A stretch of 21,825 bases of DNA from positions 1 through 21,825 of the forward strand of contig JADKGB010000007.1 of the NCBI GenBank assembly GCA_016717225.1. Reading direction: 5' to 3'. Positions 1 to 8,617 of the stretch are shown piece after piece. A program made the position numbers and the translations under genes. Every line of letters starts with the position of its first letter. The stretch's first letter is position 1. This DNA comes from Flavobacteriales bacterium. Its GTDB lineage: Bacteria > Bacteroidota > Bacteroidia > Flavobacteriales_F > PHOS-HE28. The notes under the pieces are model-generated. The model saw only the letters and a program-made list of their open reading frames with translations. It was not told the origin of the DNA and ran no database searches.

Positions 1-870
1 GAGCGAAGTGATGCCTTTTTCCTGCAACGACCAATACGGCCTCAAGGGCGCTTTTGAACTGAAGGGACAAGCAGTGGTGCGGACATGATGATGCTCGGTG
101 AGGAAGATGCACAGCACCTGTTGCAAATACTGATTCCGATAAAGATGGGTGAACGAACGGCCGACCGCTTCGATCTTTTGGCGGCACATGGCATCGAGGG
201 CCAATAGCGAGCATAAAAGGCTGAGCTGTACGAAGCGTTCAAGGACAATGTGTCTTTTGAGTACACCAAGTTTGGAACTGTGCGCGTGGAAGTGATGGAT
301 GTGCAGCCGCAGCGAGCGGCGGACATGGCCAATTTCATTGCTGATCAAGTTGACTCGGTCTGGAGTGAAATGGCGCACGAACGGGCTATCAAAGCGTATG
401 AGTCGTGAAACTGACAAGTGGACGATGAGGCCCGGGTGATGATGGCCATTGTCGAGGATAGCCTGGATGGGATAAGAGCGAAAGGAGCGCAGGACTACGG
501 AGCGCAGGTGGATCGGTTATAGCCAATCGCTGCCCAAAAGCGCACTGCTCGGGGATGAACAGGCCGTGAAGAGATAGACGGTCGGCTTGCTGTGCTTGCC
601 AATACGGCGGGAAATTCCACGCTATACCGAGATGTTGAGCGTCGAGAATTGGCGCTCAGGAATGTAGCGCACACGTTTTGGCGCAGATCGGGTCGGACCT
701 GATGAGCGAAGTTCCACACAAATTCCTGATGGAGCGCGCACACAACCTGCCGATAAGAAGAGTTATCCTGTTCGCTGATCGTGGTCGTATCGGCTCGGAG
801 CGGCTTTTCCTTGCTCTCGTTCGATCGCGATCAAACAGCAACCCAAAACATCCACGAAGCACATGCATGA
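1..870 (+). CDS. Wzz-type polysaccharide chain-length determinant, first copy (5' partial, frameshifted)
   Basis: This is an inner-membrane protein of the Wzz/chain-length-determinant type, which sets the length of polymerised surface glycans. The reading is pieced together from several frames. Around 85-230 I read GADMMMLGEEDAQHLLQIL and then DRFDLLAAHGIE. Around 231-390 a segment reads YEAFKDNVSFEYTKFGTVRV followed by a stretch ending FIADQVDSVW, which is the typical core of the periplasmic domain. Helical, coiled-coil-like sequence follows at 420-700. Near 735-840 comes the end of the coil and a PVR-x-LIVVVSALGA stretch, the second membrane segment that closes such proteins. The start lies before the window. 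The end is uncertain: one frame stops at 868-870 and would overlap the next ATG as ATGA. At least four indels interrupt the frame. The family call is firm; the exact ends are not. It lies directly upstream of a second protein of the same type. Confidence 0.7.
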
Positions 871-1826
871 ACCGTTTCTCTTTCATGCGCTTCGTACACC
901 GTGCTATCAGCTAAGAGGCGCCTCTTCATCGGTGTGGCGCGCCTTGCCGCATTGGGTCTTTCAGCGTTGATCAGCTCCCCTTGGATAACGAGGGGGCGCT
1001 ACCGGTCCATGGCGATCGTGTACCCTGTGAACCTCAATAGCTACTCTATCGAGACACGTGCGATGACTCTTGCAATTGCTCAGAGCAACAGCATCCGAGA
1101 TAGTATTCTGCTGCGGTTCGATCGGCCAACCATTATCGGCTCGACACCGCTTTCAAGGGCGGCCGGAACGCGCTTTACAACCTGTTCCTCGAGCGTTTCG
1201 AGATCAGCAAGACGCGATTCGAAAGCGTACGAGTCGAGAGGTGACCGATGAGGATCCGACCACGGCGCGTGACATCGTTCAAGCTTGCTGGACCAAGCGA
1301 ACATTCTTGCGCGAAGACTGCAACGCGAAAATCAGAAGAGGTGCTGGCCATAGCGATCGTACTTGCAGAACGGCCACTAGGAAACTGGACAGCCTGGAGG
1401 CACGGTTGAACTACTTGCGTGGAACAGCAGCGGCCTGCTTGTTTACGAAAGCCAGACCCAGGAACTCACCAAGGGGATACGTTCGTTTGCTCACCCGTGG
1501 TGGCACGCAAGCCCAGAAGGAAGAAGTGTTGAGTATGATGAAAGAGCTGGAGACCAAGGGTGGAGAATTCAAAGTCTCACTGACCTCGGCGGAATGTTCC
1601 GCTCAATACAACCAAGCGTTGCAGGACAAAGAGCACGTTGTGGCTGATATGACCAAGGAACTGGACCTATACGAACGTTGTCGTGTATCCGGAAGTACCG
1701 GACAAGAAAGTCTACCCGGTTCGTTGGCTGATCGTTCTGGTTTCCGTCCTTTCGGCCAGTTTGCTTTGCTTCCTACTTGTCGTTCTGCGCGAGCCGGCGT
1801 TGCTGGGCCGCGAACAACATAGCTGA
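867..1826 (+). CDS. Wzz-type polysaccharide chain-length determinant, second copy (frameshifted)
   Basis: This is a second Wzz-type inner-membrane protein, about 320 residues if repaired. The chosen ATG at 867 overlaps the probable end of the first copy. An N-terminal membrane stretch around 900-990 contains LGLSALISSPWI. It is followed by RYRSMAIVYPVNLNSYSIET, the typical Wzz entry into the periplasm, and then by SNSIRDSI. Around 1130-1290 the frames together read NHYRLDTAF, NALYNLFLERFEISKTRFES and TDEDPTTARDIVQAC. A coiled-coil stretch lies at about 1510-1670. The C-terminal membrane helix reads YPVRWLIVLVSVLSASLLCF at about 1710-1770. In that frame the stop is the TGA at 1824-1826. At least four single-base indels break it. 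The end of the protein closely resembles the end of the first copy, so the two look like paralogues from a tandem duplication. It is followed after 6 bases by the O-antigen ligase-like gene, which suggests an operon. Confidence 0.75.
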
Positions 1827-1832
1827 GTGCTG

Positions 1833-3274
1833 ATGGTGCGGATACTACGCGACCACTGGATACCGATCGCCTGTGTGCTTTTCCTCCTGGTGAACGGTGT
1901 GCTTTTGGCGAACGAGTTCCCGTGGTTGTTACTACTGCCGTTGGTCGCACTGGTTGCTTGGGCGCTCATTGCCGCAGCTGATCGATTGCTGCTTTTTCAT
2001 TGTTTTCGCTACACCGCTGTCGATCAACCTGGAGCAATTGGACCTTGGTGGTGTCGGCGTCAGTTTGCCAACAGAACCGCTCATGGTGGCGCTCATGCTG
2101 CTGTTCTTGCTGAAATTGGGATTGGAAAGAACGTCATCGACGCGCGCGTCTGGCGACATCCCGTCACTGTGGTCATTGGTTGTTGCAATTACTGTGGATG
2201 GCCGTGTGTATCATCACGAGCAGCATGCCTATGATAAGTGTGAAGTATTTGGCAGCGCGCCTCTGGTTCGTCTCCACGATGTATTTCCTGTGCACTCGTT
2301 TGTTCGAGAATGAAGGACACCGCCACCGGTTTTTCTGGCTCTATCTCGGCGGTCTTTCAGTTGTTATCCTGTACACCTTGGTAAGGCATGCTTCTTTTCA
2401 TTTCGAGCAGGACCCGGCACACTGGGTGATGGAACCTTTCTTCAAAGACCATACGAGCTACGGTGCCATCATCGCGTTCTTTTTCCCGTTCGCGTTACGG
2501 CAGTGAGCATGCCTGGATATTCTGCCGGCCGCAAGGCTTCGCGATCGTTCTGCTTATGGCGTACTGACCTTGGGTATGATATTCTCCTACACACGTGCTG
2601 CGTGGGTCGGTGTTGTTGGTGCCTTCGGTATGCTGATGATCCTGCGTTTGAGCGATCCCGGTTGGCTGGTCGCCGCTGCAGCGTTGATGGTTGAGTATTT
2701 ACCTGGTGAACCAGGAACAGATCACCGCATTGCCTTGGGCCGCAATCACGATGAAAGCAGCGATGACCTTGGCAAGCACGTGAGTTCCATTGGTAACATC
2801 AGTTCGGATGCGAGCAACCTCGAACGTTTCAATCGTTGGAATTGCGCCCTGCGCATGTTCGAATTGAAACCCTTCACCGGCTGGGGGCCGGGTACCTATA
2901 TGTTCCAATACGCCCCGTTCCAGGCTGCAGAGGATCGTACCATCATCAGCACCAACTTCGGGCACCGGCGGGAATGCGCACAGTGAGTTTTTGGGGCCGC
3001 TCGCGGAACAAGGCCTCCCGGTACGACCATCGCGATCGCGCCGATCGCTGTCTCGTGCCGTACAGCAATTCGTGCTTGGTTGCGAATGCCGAAAGGTGCG
3101 GATCGCCGATTGCTGGGTGCGGCGTTTTTCGGTCTTATCACCTATTACATACATGGTACGCTCAATAATTTCCTTGACCTGGACAAGGCCAGCGTGCCGT
3201 TCTGGGGCTTCACGGCCCTATTGGTGGTAATGGACCTGAAGTATCCTGAACGAACCAAGGAACCGAGCGTTTGA
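1833..3274 (+). CDS. O-antigen ligase / Wzy-like polymerase family membrane protein (frameshifted)
   Basis: This is a polytopic inner-membrane protein of the O-antigen ligase/polymerase superfamily, which joins or polymerises lipid-linked surface glycans. If repaired it is about 480 residues. The N-terminus has strongly hydrophobic helices, for example IPIACVLFLLVNGVLLA at about 1860-1910, then LLLLPLVALVAWALIAAA. Further membrane segments follow near 2070-2130, 2180-2240, 2330-2380, 2460-2500 and 2570-2660. Around 2860-2920 the periplasmic loop reads ELKPFTGWGPGTYMFQYAPF, a signature I recognise from Bacteroidota members. It is followed by TIISTNFG and GNAHSEFLGPLAEQGLP, the latter only after frame repair. 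The C-terminus is GLITYYIHGTLNNFLDLDKA and ends at the TGA at 3274. At least five indels break the frame. Whether it acts as a ligase or a polymerase cannot be told from sequence. Two Wzz-type proteins directly upstream favour a polymerase in the same glycan pathway. Confidence 0.8.
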
Positions 3275-3365
3275 GGGTGGCTCCGATCGATCTCGACAAA
3301 CGTTCGAGAAGTTGAAGGCGCAAGTTCAAAGCATAACGGCACTAGGGCTACACTGGCTTGATCGC

Positions 3366-4584
3366 CTAGGCGAACCGGCACGTCAGCAACGCGATGTCGT
3401 CCAGGTAAGGAAGGCCGGCGCGATGTGCTTTGAACGTTGAGATCAAGGCCTCGTTCACCGCTTGGCCCGCGCCCGAGAATTGTCGAAGCGCTCTTTCCAA
3501 CGGGATCGTTTCGAACGCGGCTCCATATATGTCTTCCTGTTCGATGAGGCCGTCCGTGTAGCTCATCAGCATTCCGCCACCGACTTTGGCTTCACCCAGG
3601 TTCACGAAAGGGAGCTCTGGCAACATTCCCAGCGCTATGCAGCCGGACTTCAGTTCGCTCAATTCGCCGTCGCGCCAGAGGATCGGAGCGTTATGTCCGG
3701 CATTCACATAACGTATGGTTCCGGTGCGTGTATCGACCGTTCCGATGAAAAGTGTGATGAAGCGCTCACCACGTGCTCGTTCCATAACCAGTTCGTTCAG
3801 GTCGATCACCAGCTTGTCCAGCTGCGTATACCCCAACATCAGCATAGCCCTCAGGGTCGCTTGGAAGTTCGACATCAGCAATGCGGCCGCCATGCCCTTG
3901 CCGCTCACATCCGCCACGCAAAGCACCAGTTCGTGCTCGTTGATGCGGATCAGATCGTAGTAGTCACCACCAACTTGGCGATGGGGCAAGTACCACGCGG
4001 CGGCCTGCACCATGCATCGTTCGGAAGATCACGCGGGATCAACATCGTCTGCATGTCAGCCGCGAGCTCAAGTTCCCGTTTGTCGCGCTCTTGCTGCAGG
4101 GCAACCTTTCCGAGCCGCTTGTTTTCCAGCGCCACGGCTATCAGATTGGTGAGCGTTTGAATGAAGTTCATATGCTTCACTGCCGGGCTTACGCGTCGTT
4201 CTTCCTCGTCAATATCGCCGATCAGTAACAAGGCCAACGGAAGCTCGCGGTGGAAAACAGGAACTGCGATGTCGAATCCTGTGAGCAAGGCTTCATCTGC
4301 AGTACCGATGAACTGAATGTCCTTGACCGTTCGATCAATGGGCGAACATCAACAAGTTGCTGGCTCTCATCCGCGCCGAACGCATGTGCACAGCGCCAAC
4401 CTCCACTGTGCTCGAAGAGCATGAGCCGTGTAATGCCCAACTCATCGTGCATAATGTCCGCGTAGAGCTTCAACAACTCTTCGCGTTGCAGGTTGTTGTT
4501 GATCGCCTTGGTGACATCCAGCAGAGCACCCAACTGGAACTCTTTCAAGTTCAGCCGTTCGTTGATGCGGTCCAGTCGTGTCAT
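3366..4584 (-). CDS. GAF domain plus SpoIIE/RsbU-type PP2C serine phosphatase (frameshifted)
   Basis: This is a cytoplasmic serine/threonine phosphatase of the RsbU/SpoIIE type with an N-terminal sensor. The ATG at 4584 is chosen because it starts MTRLDRINERLNLKEFQLG one base after the stop of the acyltransferase gene. A short helical linker is followed by a GAF-like domain (LLKLYADIMHDEL through DIAVPVFHRELPLALLLIGD). A helix ERDKRELELAADMQTMLIP, the standard linker of this family, comes next. The phosphatase domain then shows GGDYYD, CVADVSGKGMAAALLM, YVNAGHNAP, SYTDG and LDDIALL. The metal-binding aspartates in GGDYYD, DVSGKG, YTDG and DDIAL are all present. Two indels, near 4330 and 4010, split it into three frames. 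The usual targets are anti-sigma antagonists. No such antagonist or anti-sigma kinase gene is in the window, so the substrate is unknown. The tight junction suggests co-transcription with lpxD2. Confidence 0.88.
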
Positions 4585-4585
4585 T

Positions 4586-5512
4586 TCAAATACCGAGCTT
4601 CTTAACGATCTCCGGCAACTTGGCGCTGAGGGCGATCTCGCGCAATTTCTGTTTCGCCTCGGTGGCCGGGGATCCCAAGTAGCTCTTGCCACCTTCCACG
4701 CTGCTCATGATCCCACTTTGCCCAAGGATCACCGCTCCTTTGCCTACCGTGACTTTGCTCGGTATGCCCACCTGGCCCCACAGCGTAACGCCATCCTCGA
4801 TCACCACCGCACCCGCGATCGCCACATGCGCGCAGATCAAGCATCTCGCTCCGATCAATGTGTCGTGTCCCACTTGAACATGGTTGTCCAGTTTCGTGCC
4901 CTGCCCGATCCGTGTGTCCGCACTTACTCCACGATCTATGGTGCAAAGCGCACCGATCTCCACATCGTCCTCGATCACCACACTTCCGCACGGGATCATC
5001 TTGTCGTACCCCGTGTCCCGCTTCTTGAAATAGAACGGATCCGCGCCGAGCACCGTGTTCGCGTGGATGGTCACGCGGTCGCCAATGGTCGCGGGGCCAT
5101 AGATCACCACGCCGGGCATAATGTGGCACTCTTTGCCGATGCTCACTTCCGGACCGATCACGGCCGAGGGATGCACCTCACTGTTCTCACCGATCGAAGG
5201 CCCAAGGCCACCCCATCCCAAGCGCGGGCTGAAATGTGCCACCAGCTTGTTGTACTCAGCGCAGGGATCGGCACAGAGGATGATGGCTTTGCCGTCCGGT
5301 ATCACCACGTCGTCCTTGTTGATCAGCACCACCGATGCTGCACTGTTCAAGGCCTTTGTGTAGTACTTCGGATGGTCTACGAAGAGCAGATCGCCATCGC
5401 GCACCCGGTTGATCTCGTTGATGCCCGTAACAAGCCTTTGTGTGTTACCCAGCGCTCTTGCACCGATCAGGCCTGCGATATCAGCGGCGGTCAAGGATTC
5501 CTTCAGATCCAT
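4586..5512 (-). CDS. Second LpxD-like UDP-3-O-acylglucosamine N-acyltransferase
   Basis: This is an intact 308-residue left-handed beta-helix acyltransferase related to LpxD. The N-terminal uridine-binding-like domain (residues 1-100) contains DGDLLFVDHPKYYTKALNSA. The hexapeptide repeat region starts at about residue 105 (IGENSEVHPSAVIGPEVSIG). The conserved stretches IHANTVLGADPFYFKKR, VVIEDDVEIGALCTIDRG, and LDNHVQVGHDTLIG follow. His216 in QVGHD corresponds to the catalytic histidine of LpxD. It is shorter than the other LpxD in this window (351 residues) and diverges in the GADPFYFK region, where classical LpxD reads GADGFGF. A paralogue next to efp is a recurring arrangement in Bacteroidota. 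Its substrate may be a different acyl-acceptor sugar or a different acyl chain; that is inference. It lies downstream of a T9SS cargo gene and its stop is one base from the start of the phosphatase gene. Confidence 0.88.
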   Translation of the reverse strand: MDLKESLTAADIAGLIGARALGNTQRLVTGINEINRVRDGDLLFVDHPKYYTKALNSAASVVLINKDDVVIPDGKAIILCADPCAEYNKLVAHFSPRLGWGGLGPSIGENSEVHPSAVIGPEVSIGKECHIMPGVVIYGPATIGDRVTIHANTVLGADPFYFKKRDTGYDKMIPCGSVVIEDDVEIGALCTIDRGVSADTRIGQGTKLDNHVQVGHDTLIGARCLICAHVAIAGAVVIEDGVTLWGQVGIPSKVTVGKGAVILGQSGIMSSVEGGKSYLGSPATEAKQKLREIALSAKLPEIVKKLGI

Positions 5513-5561
5513 CGGCGGCGAAGGTAGCCGCGAAGGTGCATGGGCTTCGCGCCCGGGATGC

Positions 5562-6431
5562 TCACTTCAAGACAACGAAGCGATAGGTGCTCGCTTTTTC
5601 GTCAGTCCAGCATCGGAGAGTGTACGGACCTGGAGGAAGTCCGCCCATATCGAGCACGGGATCGGCAACCCTGTTCATGAATTCCATGACGCGCCGGGCA
5701 GACGCATCGAAGACCTCGAAACGTATGTGACCTGCGCTCCGAAGTGATCCGTTCAAATGCAAAATCCCGTTCGTCGGGTTCGGAAAGAGGATGGAAGATC
5801 CCTTCGGATCAAGGTCGACGATGTCTGTGGAAATGGTCCGCAAGGCAAGGTCATGCACCGTGATCGCGGCTGATGTCACGTTGCTGATCCGCATCCACCC
5901 GAGGAGTGTATCCGACAGAGCGATGATCCTGAAGGCAACATATCCTGTATCCTGTTCCAAAGTGCTGAACGTCCAGCAATTCAACCCGAAGCCGTCGGGG
6001 TAGTTCGACATCCAGCCACTGCGGGCCAATGACAATGTCGTGTCACTCCACTGTGAAAGTCCGGGTATCGGATCCCCTGTGACCAGTTCGGCGGCTCGTC
6101 CAAAGATCCAAGCGACCGCTTCACTGTTCCCGAAACATGTATCGATCGCACTGCCGAGAAGAGCACAACCACTGAGCGGAGCGATCGTCGTGCGGTAATA
6201 GTGGAACCACTGACCGCCATCCGCATTCAGCACGCTGACAAGCAGATCCGGGGTCCCATCCAAGTTCGCATCAATGATCAATGAATTCGTGCCTGCTTGT
6301 GGCGGTGCGAGGATGGTCGTATCGATGACCCGCAGGTTGTCCTCAGGTTGGGTGATCCCTGCGAACATCGCTTGCCCCAAGACCGCGAGGTTCGTGATCG
6401 TGCTGAGAACTAGAGCAAGTGTCTTGATCAT
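5562..6431 (-). CDS. Secreted protein with type IX sorting domain (type A)
   Basis: This is an intact 289-residue secreted protein of unknown function. Residues 1-20 (MIKTLALVLSTITNLAVLGQ) form a signal peptide with an AXQA-like end. The middle contains IDANLDGTPDLLVSVLNAD, resembling an FG-GAP/integrin-type repeat, and a domain with GYVAFRIIALSDTLLGWMRI, similar in feel to the generic beta-sandwich regions of Bacteroidota exoproteins. The C-terminus from about residue 210 is a type A sorting domain: SSILFPNPTNGILHLNG, then FEVFDASARRV, GLPPGPYTLRC and the final FVVLK. Such domains direct proteins through the outer membrane by the type IX system, whose regulator PorX is encoded at 14561. It sits between efp and lpxD2, where I would not normally expect a cargo gene. 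Start ATG at 6431 fits the signal peptide. Confidence 0.85.
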   Translation of the reverse strand: MIKTLALVLSTITNLAVLGQAMFAGITQPEDNLRVIDTTILAPPQAGTNSLIIDANLDGTPDLLVSVLNADGGQWFHYYRTTIAPLSGCALLGSAIDTCFGNSEAVAWIFGRAAELVTGDPIPGLSQWSDTTLSLARSGWMSNYPDGFGLNCWTFSTLEQDTGYVAFRIIALSDTLLGWMRISNVTSAAITVHDLALRTISTDIVDLDPKGSSILFPNPTNGILHLNGSLRSAGHIRFEVFDASARRVMEFMNRVADPVLDMGGLPPGPYTLRCWTDEKASTYRFVVLK

Positions 6432-6544
6432 GGACCGCGGGTGGCGTGAAGTTAGGCCGTGGGTTTGTTCCCCACGAAAACGCGAAGAACCGTGGGTATG
6501 TCACGGGTTCGATCGTTGGACGGAGCGATGCTGATCGCCCTTGC

Positions 6545-7106
6545 TTACTTCTTCACACGGTCCAGATACTCCCCGGTCTCCGTATCGATCCGCACCACCG
6601 TGCCGATGTCCACGAATGAAGGCACGTTGATCTCGACACCGGTCTCGAGCTTGGCGGTCTTCATCACCTTGTTGCTGGTGTCGCCTTTCACGATGTTCTC
6701 CGTGTAGGTCACTTCCAATTCAACGACTTTCGGAGGCCGGGCGAAGATCGCCACGTCACTTTCGAAACCCACTTGCATGATCATTTCCTCTTTCATGAAA
6801 CCCATGGCCTCGCCGAACAAGGCTGCTGGCACATATAGCTGCTCGAAGCTGTTGGGGTTCATCAGCACCAGGTTGTCACCTTCGCGATAGAGGTATTGCA
6901 ATTCGTGTATTTCCACGCGCAGCACTTCCATTGGTTCTCCGCTGCGCCAGCGGTGCTCGTTGAGCTTGCCGTTGCGCAGGTTGCGCATTTTGCCTTGGTA
7001 GAATGCGCGGAGGTTTTCCGGTGTCCGGTGCTGCCATTCCATGATCGGCAGATATCATTGTTGAAGCGGATGTAGATCCGATGTTCACGTCGGCGGTGCT
7101 GGCCAT
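6545..7106 (-). CDS. efp: Translation elongation factor P (frameshifted near the start)
   Basis: Elongation factor P binds stalled ribosomes and promotes peptide bonds at proline runs. The open frame from EWQHRTPENLRAFYQGKMRN to LDRVKK gives most of the protein. All three beta-barrel domains are recognisable, including LQYLYREGDNLVLMNPNSFE, VVELEVTYTENIVKGDTSN and VRIDTETGEYLDRV. The true start is the ATG at 7106, which begins MASTADVNIGS, the usual Bacteroidota start. Two single-base losses near 7071 and 7047 then split off the first 25 or so residues (IRFNNDIC lies between them). Repaired length is 188 residues, the same as in E. coli. The tip loop reads HRTPENLRAF rather than KPGKGQAF, so the lysine modified in E. 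coli is absent and the loop appears two residues longer. It has its own short intergenic region and a possible promoter. Confidence 0.93.
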
Positions 7107-7133
7107 GGGAGGGGTCTGTCTTTGAAAGGGGTG

Positions 7134-7163
7134 CGAATGTAGCCCGATGAGGCTGAAGGGCAA
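7134..7163 (-). promoter_or_regulatory. Possible Bacteroidota-type promoter for efp
   Basis: On the minus strand a TTG at 7163-7161 is followed after 19 bases by TACATTCG at 7141-7134. This differs in one base from the Bacteroidota -7 consensus TAnnTTTG, and the spacing fits the -33/-7 arrangement. It lies between the end of the ABC ATPase gene and the efp start at 7106. It is a motif match only. Confidence 0.3.
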
Positions 7164-7165
7164 GA

Positions 7166-7786
7166 CTATCTGGATCTTGTGACTTCCACGATGCTCGTGC
7201 AAGCGAACGTCTCGTCCTCCTGCCGGTTGCTTGCCACCACCAATGTGCGCCCTTCCATGTGCTGTTGCAATAGGGTCTTGAACCATGCGATGCCGTTCGC
7301 GTCCAAGTTGCTGGTAGGTTCGTCCAGCAGTAGGAGAGGGGTGTCGCTCAGCATGGCAAAGACCAGCTTCAACCGTTGCTTCATTCCACTGCTGAAGTTG
7401 CGAACCGGCTTTTCCAGTTGGTCGTCAAGCAGTGCGATCCGGGCTACTTCTTCCACAGGCACGTTGGTACGAAAGGGCTTGAACCGACCGTGGATCCCGA
7501 TCGCTTCGCGCAGGGACAGGTCTTCGTAAAGGCTGAGATACGGCGCTGCAATACTGATGTGGCGGTAAACATCTTCCGGATCGATCGCCGTACCGTTCAA
7601 CTCGTGGTGCACCGTGCCTTTCGTTGGTATGCAAGCTCCGGCGACCACTTGCAACAAGGTGCTCTTACCGCTGCCGTTCGGGCCCAAAATGGCGGTACGC
7701 GAACCAGCTTCGAAAACGTGGTCGAGCCCGGTAAAAACCGTTTCGCGGCCGTAGGACTTGGAGACCTGCTGAAGGATTATCCGCAT
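7166..7786 (-). CDS. ABC transporter ATP-binding protein, single domain
   Basis: This is an intact 206-residue ABC ATPase. Walker A is GPNGSGKST at residues 35-43. The signature motif FSSGMKQ is at 131-137, a degenerate form of LSGGQ as seen in CcmA- and ABC-2-type exporters. Walker B is LLLLDEPTSNLD at 151-162. The usual switch histidine after Walker B is missing: the segment reads LVVASNRQEDE. At about 206 residues it is as short as CcmA. No permease gene is adjacent, so the partner must lie elsewhere or the protein has a different role. It lies 48 bases downstream of lpxA and 59 bases upstream of efp. I have the impression that an ATPase at this spot recurs in related genomes, but cannot verify that here. 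A role in envelope lipid transport is only inference from position. Confidence 0.85.
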   Translation of the reverse strand: MRIILQQVSKSYGRETVFTGLDHVFEAGSRTAILGPNGSGKSTLLQVVAGACIPTKGTVHHELNGTAIDPEDVYRHISIAAPYLSLYEDLSLREAIGIHGRFKPFRTNVPVEEVARIALLDDQLEKPVRNFSSGMKQRLKLVFAMLSDTPLLLLDEPTSNLDANGIAWFKTLLQQHMEGRTLVVASNRQEDETFACTSIVEVTRSR

Positions 7787-7834
7787 GGAATTACAGATCG
7801 CTTCGCTCGGGGACTCGCTCGCGATGACGGTCGG

Positions 7835-8617
7835 TCACTCGGCGAGGCCCTTCATGATCCCTTTTGGGCTGTTGTTGATGAAGTCCAGGATCACACCGCG
7901 CTCCGGGCTGCGAGGCATGGTTTGCTCCACGTTCTGCACAGCGCGTTCCACGTTCGTGTTGCGCACGAAGATCTCGCGGTAGATATCCTCGATCCGTGTA
8001 ACAGCGTCATCGCTATAACCACGGCGACGCAGGCCCACCACGTTCACACCGATGTAGCTGAGCGGTTCGCGTGCGGCTTTCACGAAGGGCGGAACGTTCT
8101 TGCGCACGAGGGAAGCACCAGCTATAAAACTGTGTGCACCGATGTGGATGAATTGCTGTACCGCGACGTTCCCTTCCAGGATTGCCCAATCGTCGATGGT
8201 CACATGGCCAGCCACGTTCACGCTATTGGCGATCACCACGTTGTTGCCCACGAAACAATCGTGCGCCAAATGCACGTAGGCCATCAGCAGGCAGTTGCTG
8301 CCAACCGAGCTCTTTCCGCGATCGGCCGTGCCGCGGTTAATGGTAACGCATTCGCGAACAGTAGTGCCATCACCTACCTCCGCGGTGGTTTTCTCACCAG
8401 CGAATTTCAGGTCCTGTGGAATGGCGCTGATCACCGCACCGGGGAAAATGCGGCACTTCGAACCGATGCGGGCGCCGTCCATCAATGTGGAGTTGGGTCC
8501 GATCCAGGTACCGTCACCGATAACCACATCGCCATATATCGTAGCGAACGGTTCGATGGTGACGTTGGCGCCCAGCTTCGCATCCGGGTGTATCCAGGCC
8601 AGCTTGGAGATGCTCAT
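7835..8617 (-). CDS. lpxA: Acyl-ACP--UDP-N-acetylglucosamine O-acyltransferase
   Basis: LpxA transfers a hydroxyacyl chain from acyl carrier protein to UDP-GlcNAc, the first step of lipid A synthesis, in the cytoplasm. The frame is intact at 260 residues, close to the E. coli length of 262. The hexapeptide-repeat beta-helix covers about residues 10-190. Hallmarks are IFPGAVISAIPQDLKFAGE, VRECVTINRGT and HLAHDCFVGNNV, in which His119 matches the catalytic histidine (His125 in E. coli). The C-terminal helical domain begins with YIGVNVVGLRRRGYS. The start ATG at 8617 overlaps the stop of lpxC-fabZ as ATGA, which points to translational coupling. All key residues that I can place are present. Confidence 0.96.
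   Translation of the reverse strand: MSISKLAWIHPDAKLGANVTIEPFATIYGDVVIGDGTWIGPNSTLMDGARIGSKCRIFPGAVISAIPQDLKFAGEKTTAEVGDGTTVRECVTINRGTADRGKSSVGSNCLLMAYVHLAHDCFVGNNVVIANSVNVAGHVTIDDWAILEGNVAVQQFIHIGAHSFIAGASLVRKNVPPFVKAAREPLSYIGVNVVGLRRRGYSDDAVTRIEDIYREIFVRNTNVERAVQNVEQTMPRSPERGVILDFINNSPKGIMKGLAE

Noticed and set aside
3362..3373. Perfect 12-base palindrome TCGCCTAGGCGA across the stop codon of the phosphatase gene
   Set aside because: Too short for a terminator stem with loop, no T-run follows, and palindromes of this size occur by chance in GC-rich DNA.
4493..5527. Plus-strand open frame of 344 codons
   Set aside because: It is antisense to the lpxD-like gene, with no family resemblance; the hexapeptide repeat of the minus strand explains its regularity.
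6458..6506. Two short hairpins (6458-6463 with 6471-6476; 6490-6494 with 6502-6506) between efp and the T9SS cargo gene
   Set aside because: Stems are only 5-6 bp and no T-run follows on the minus strand, so I do not call a terminator.
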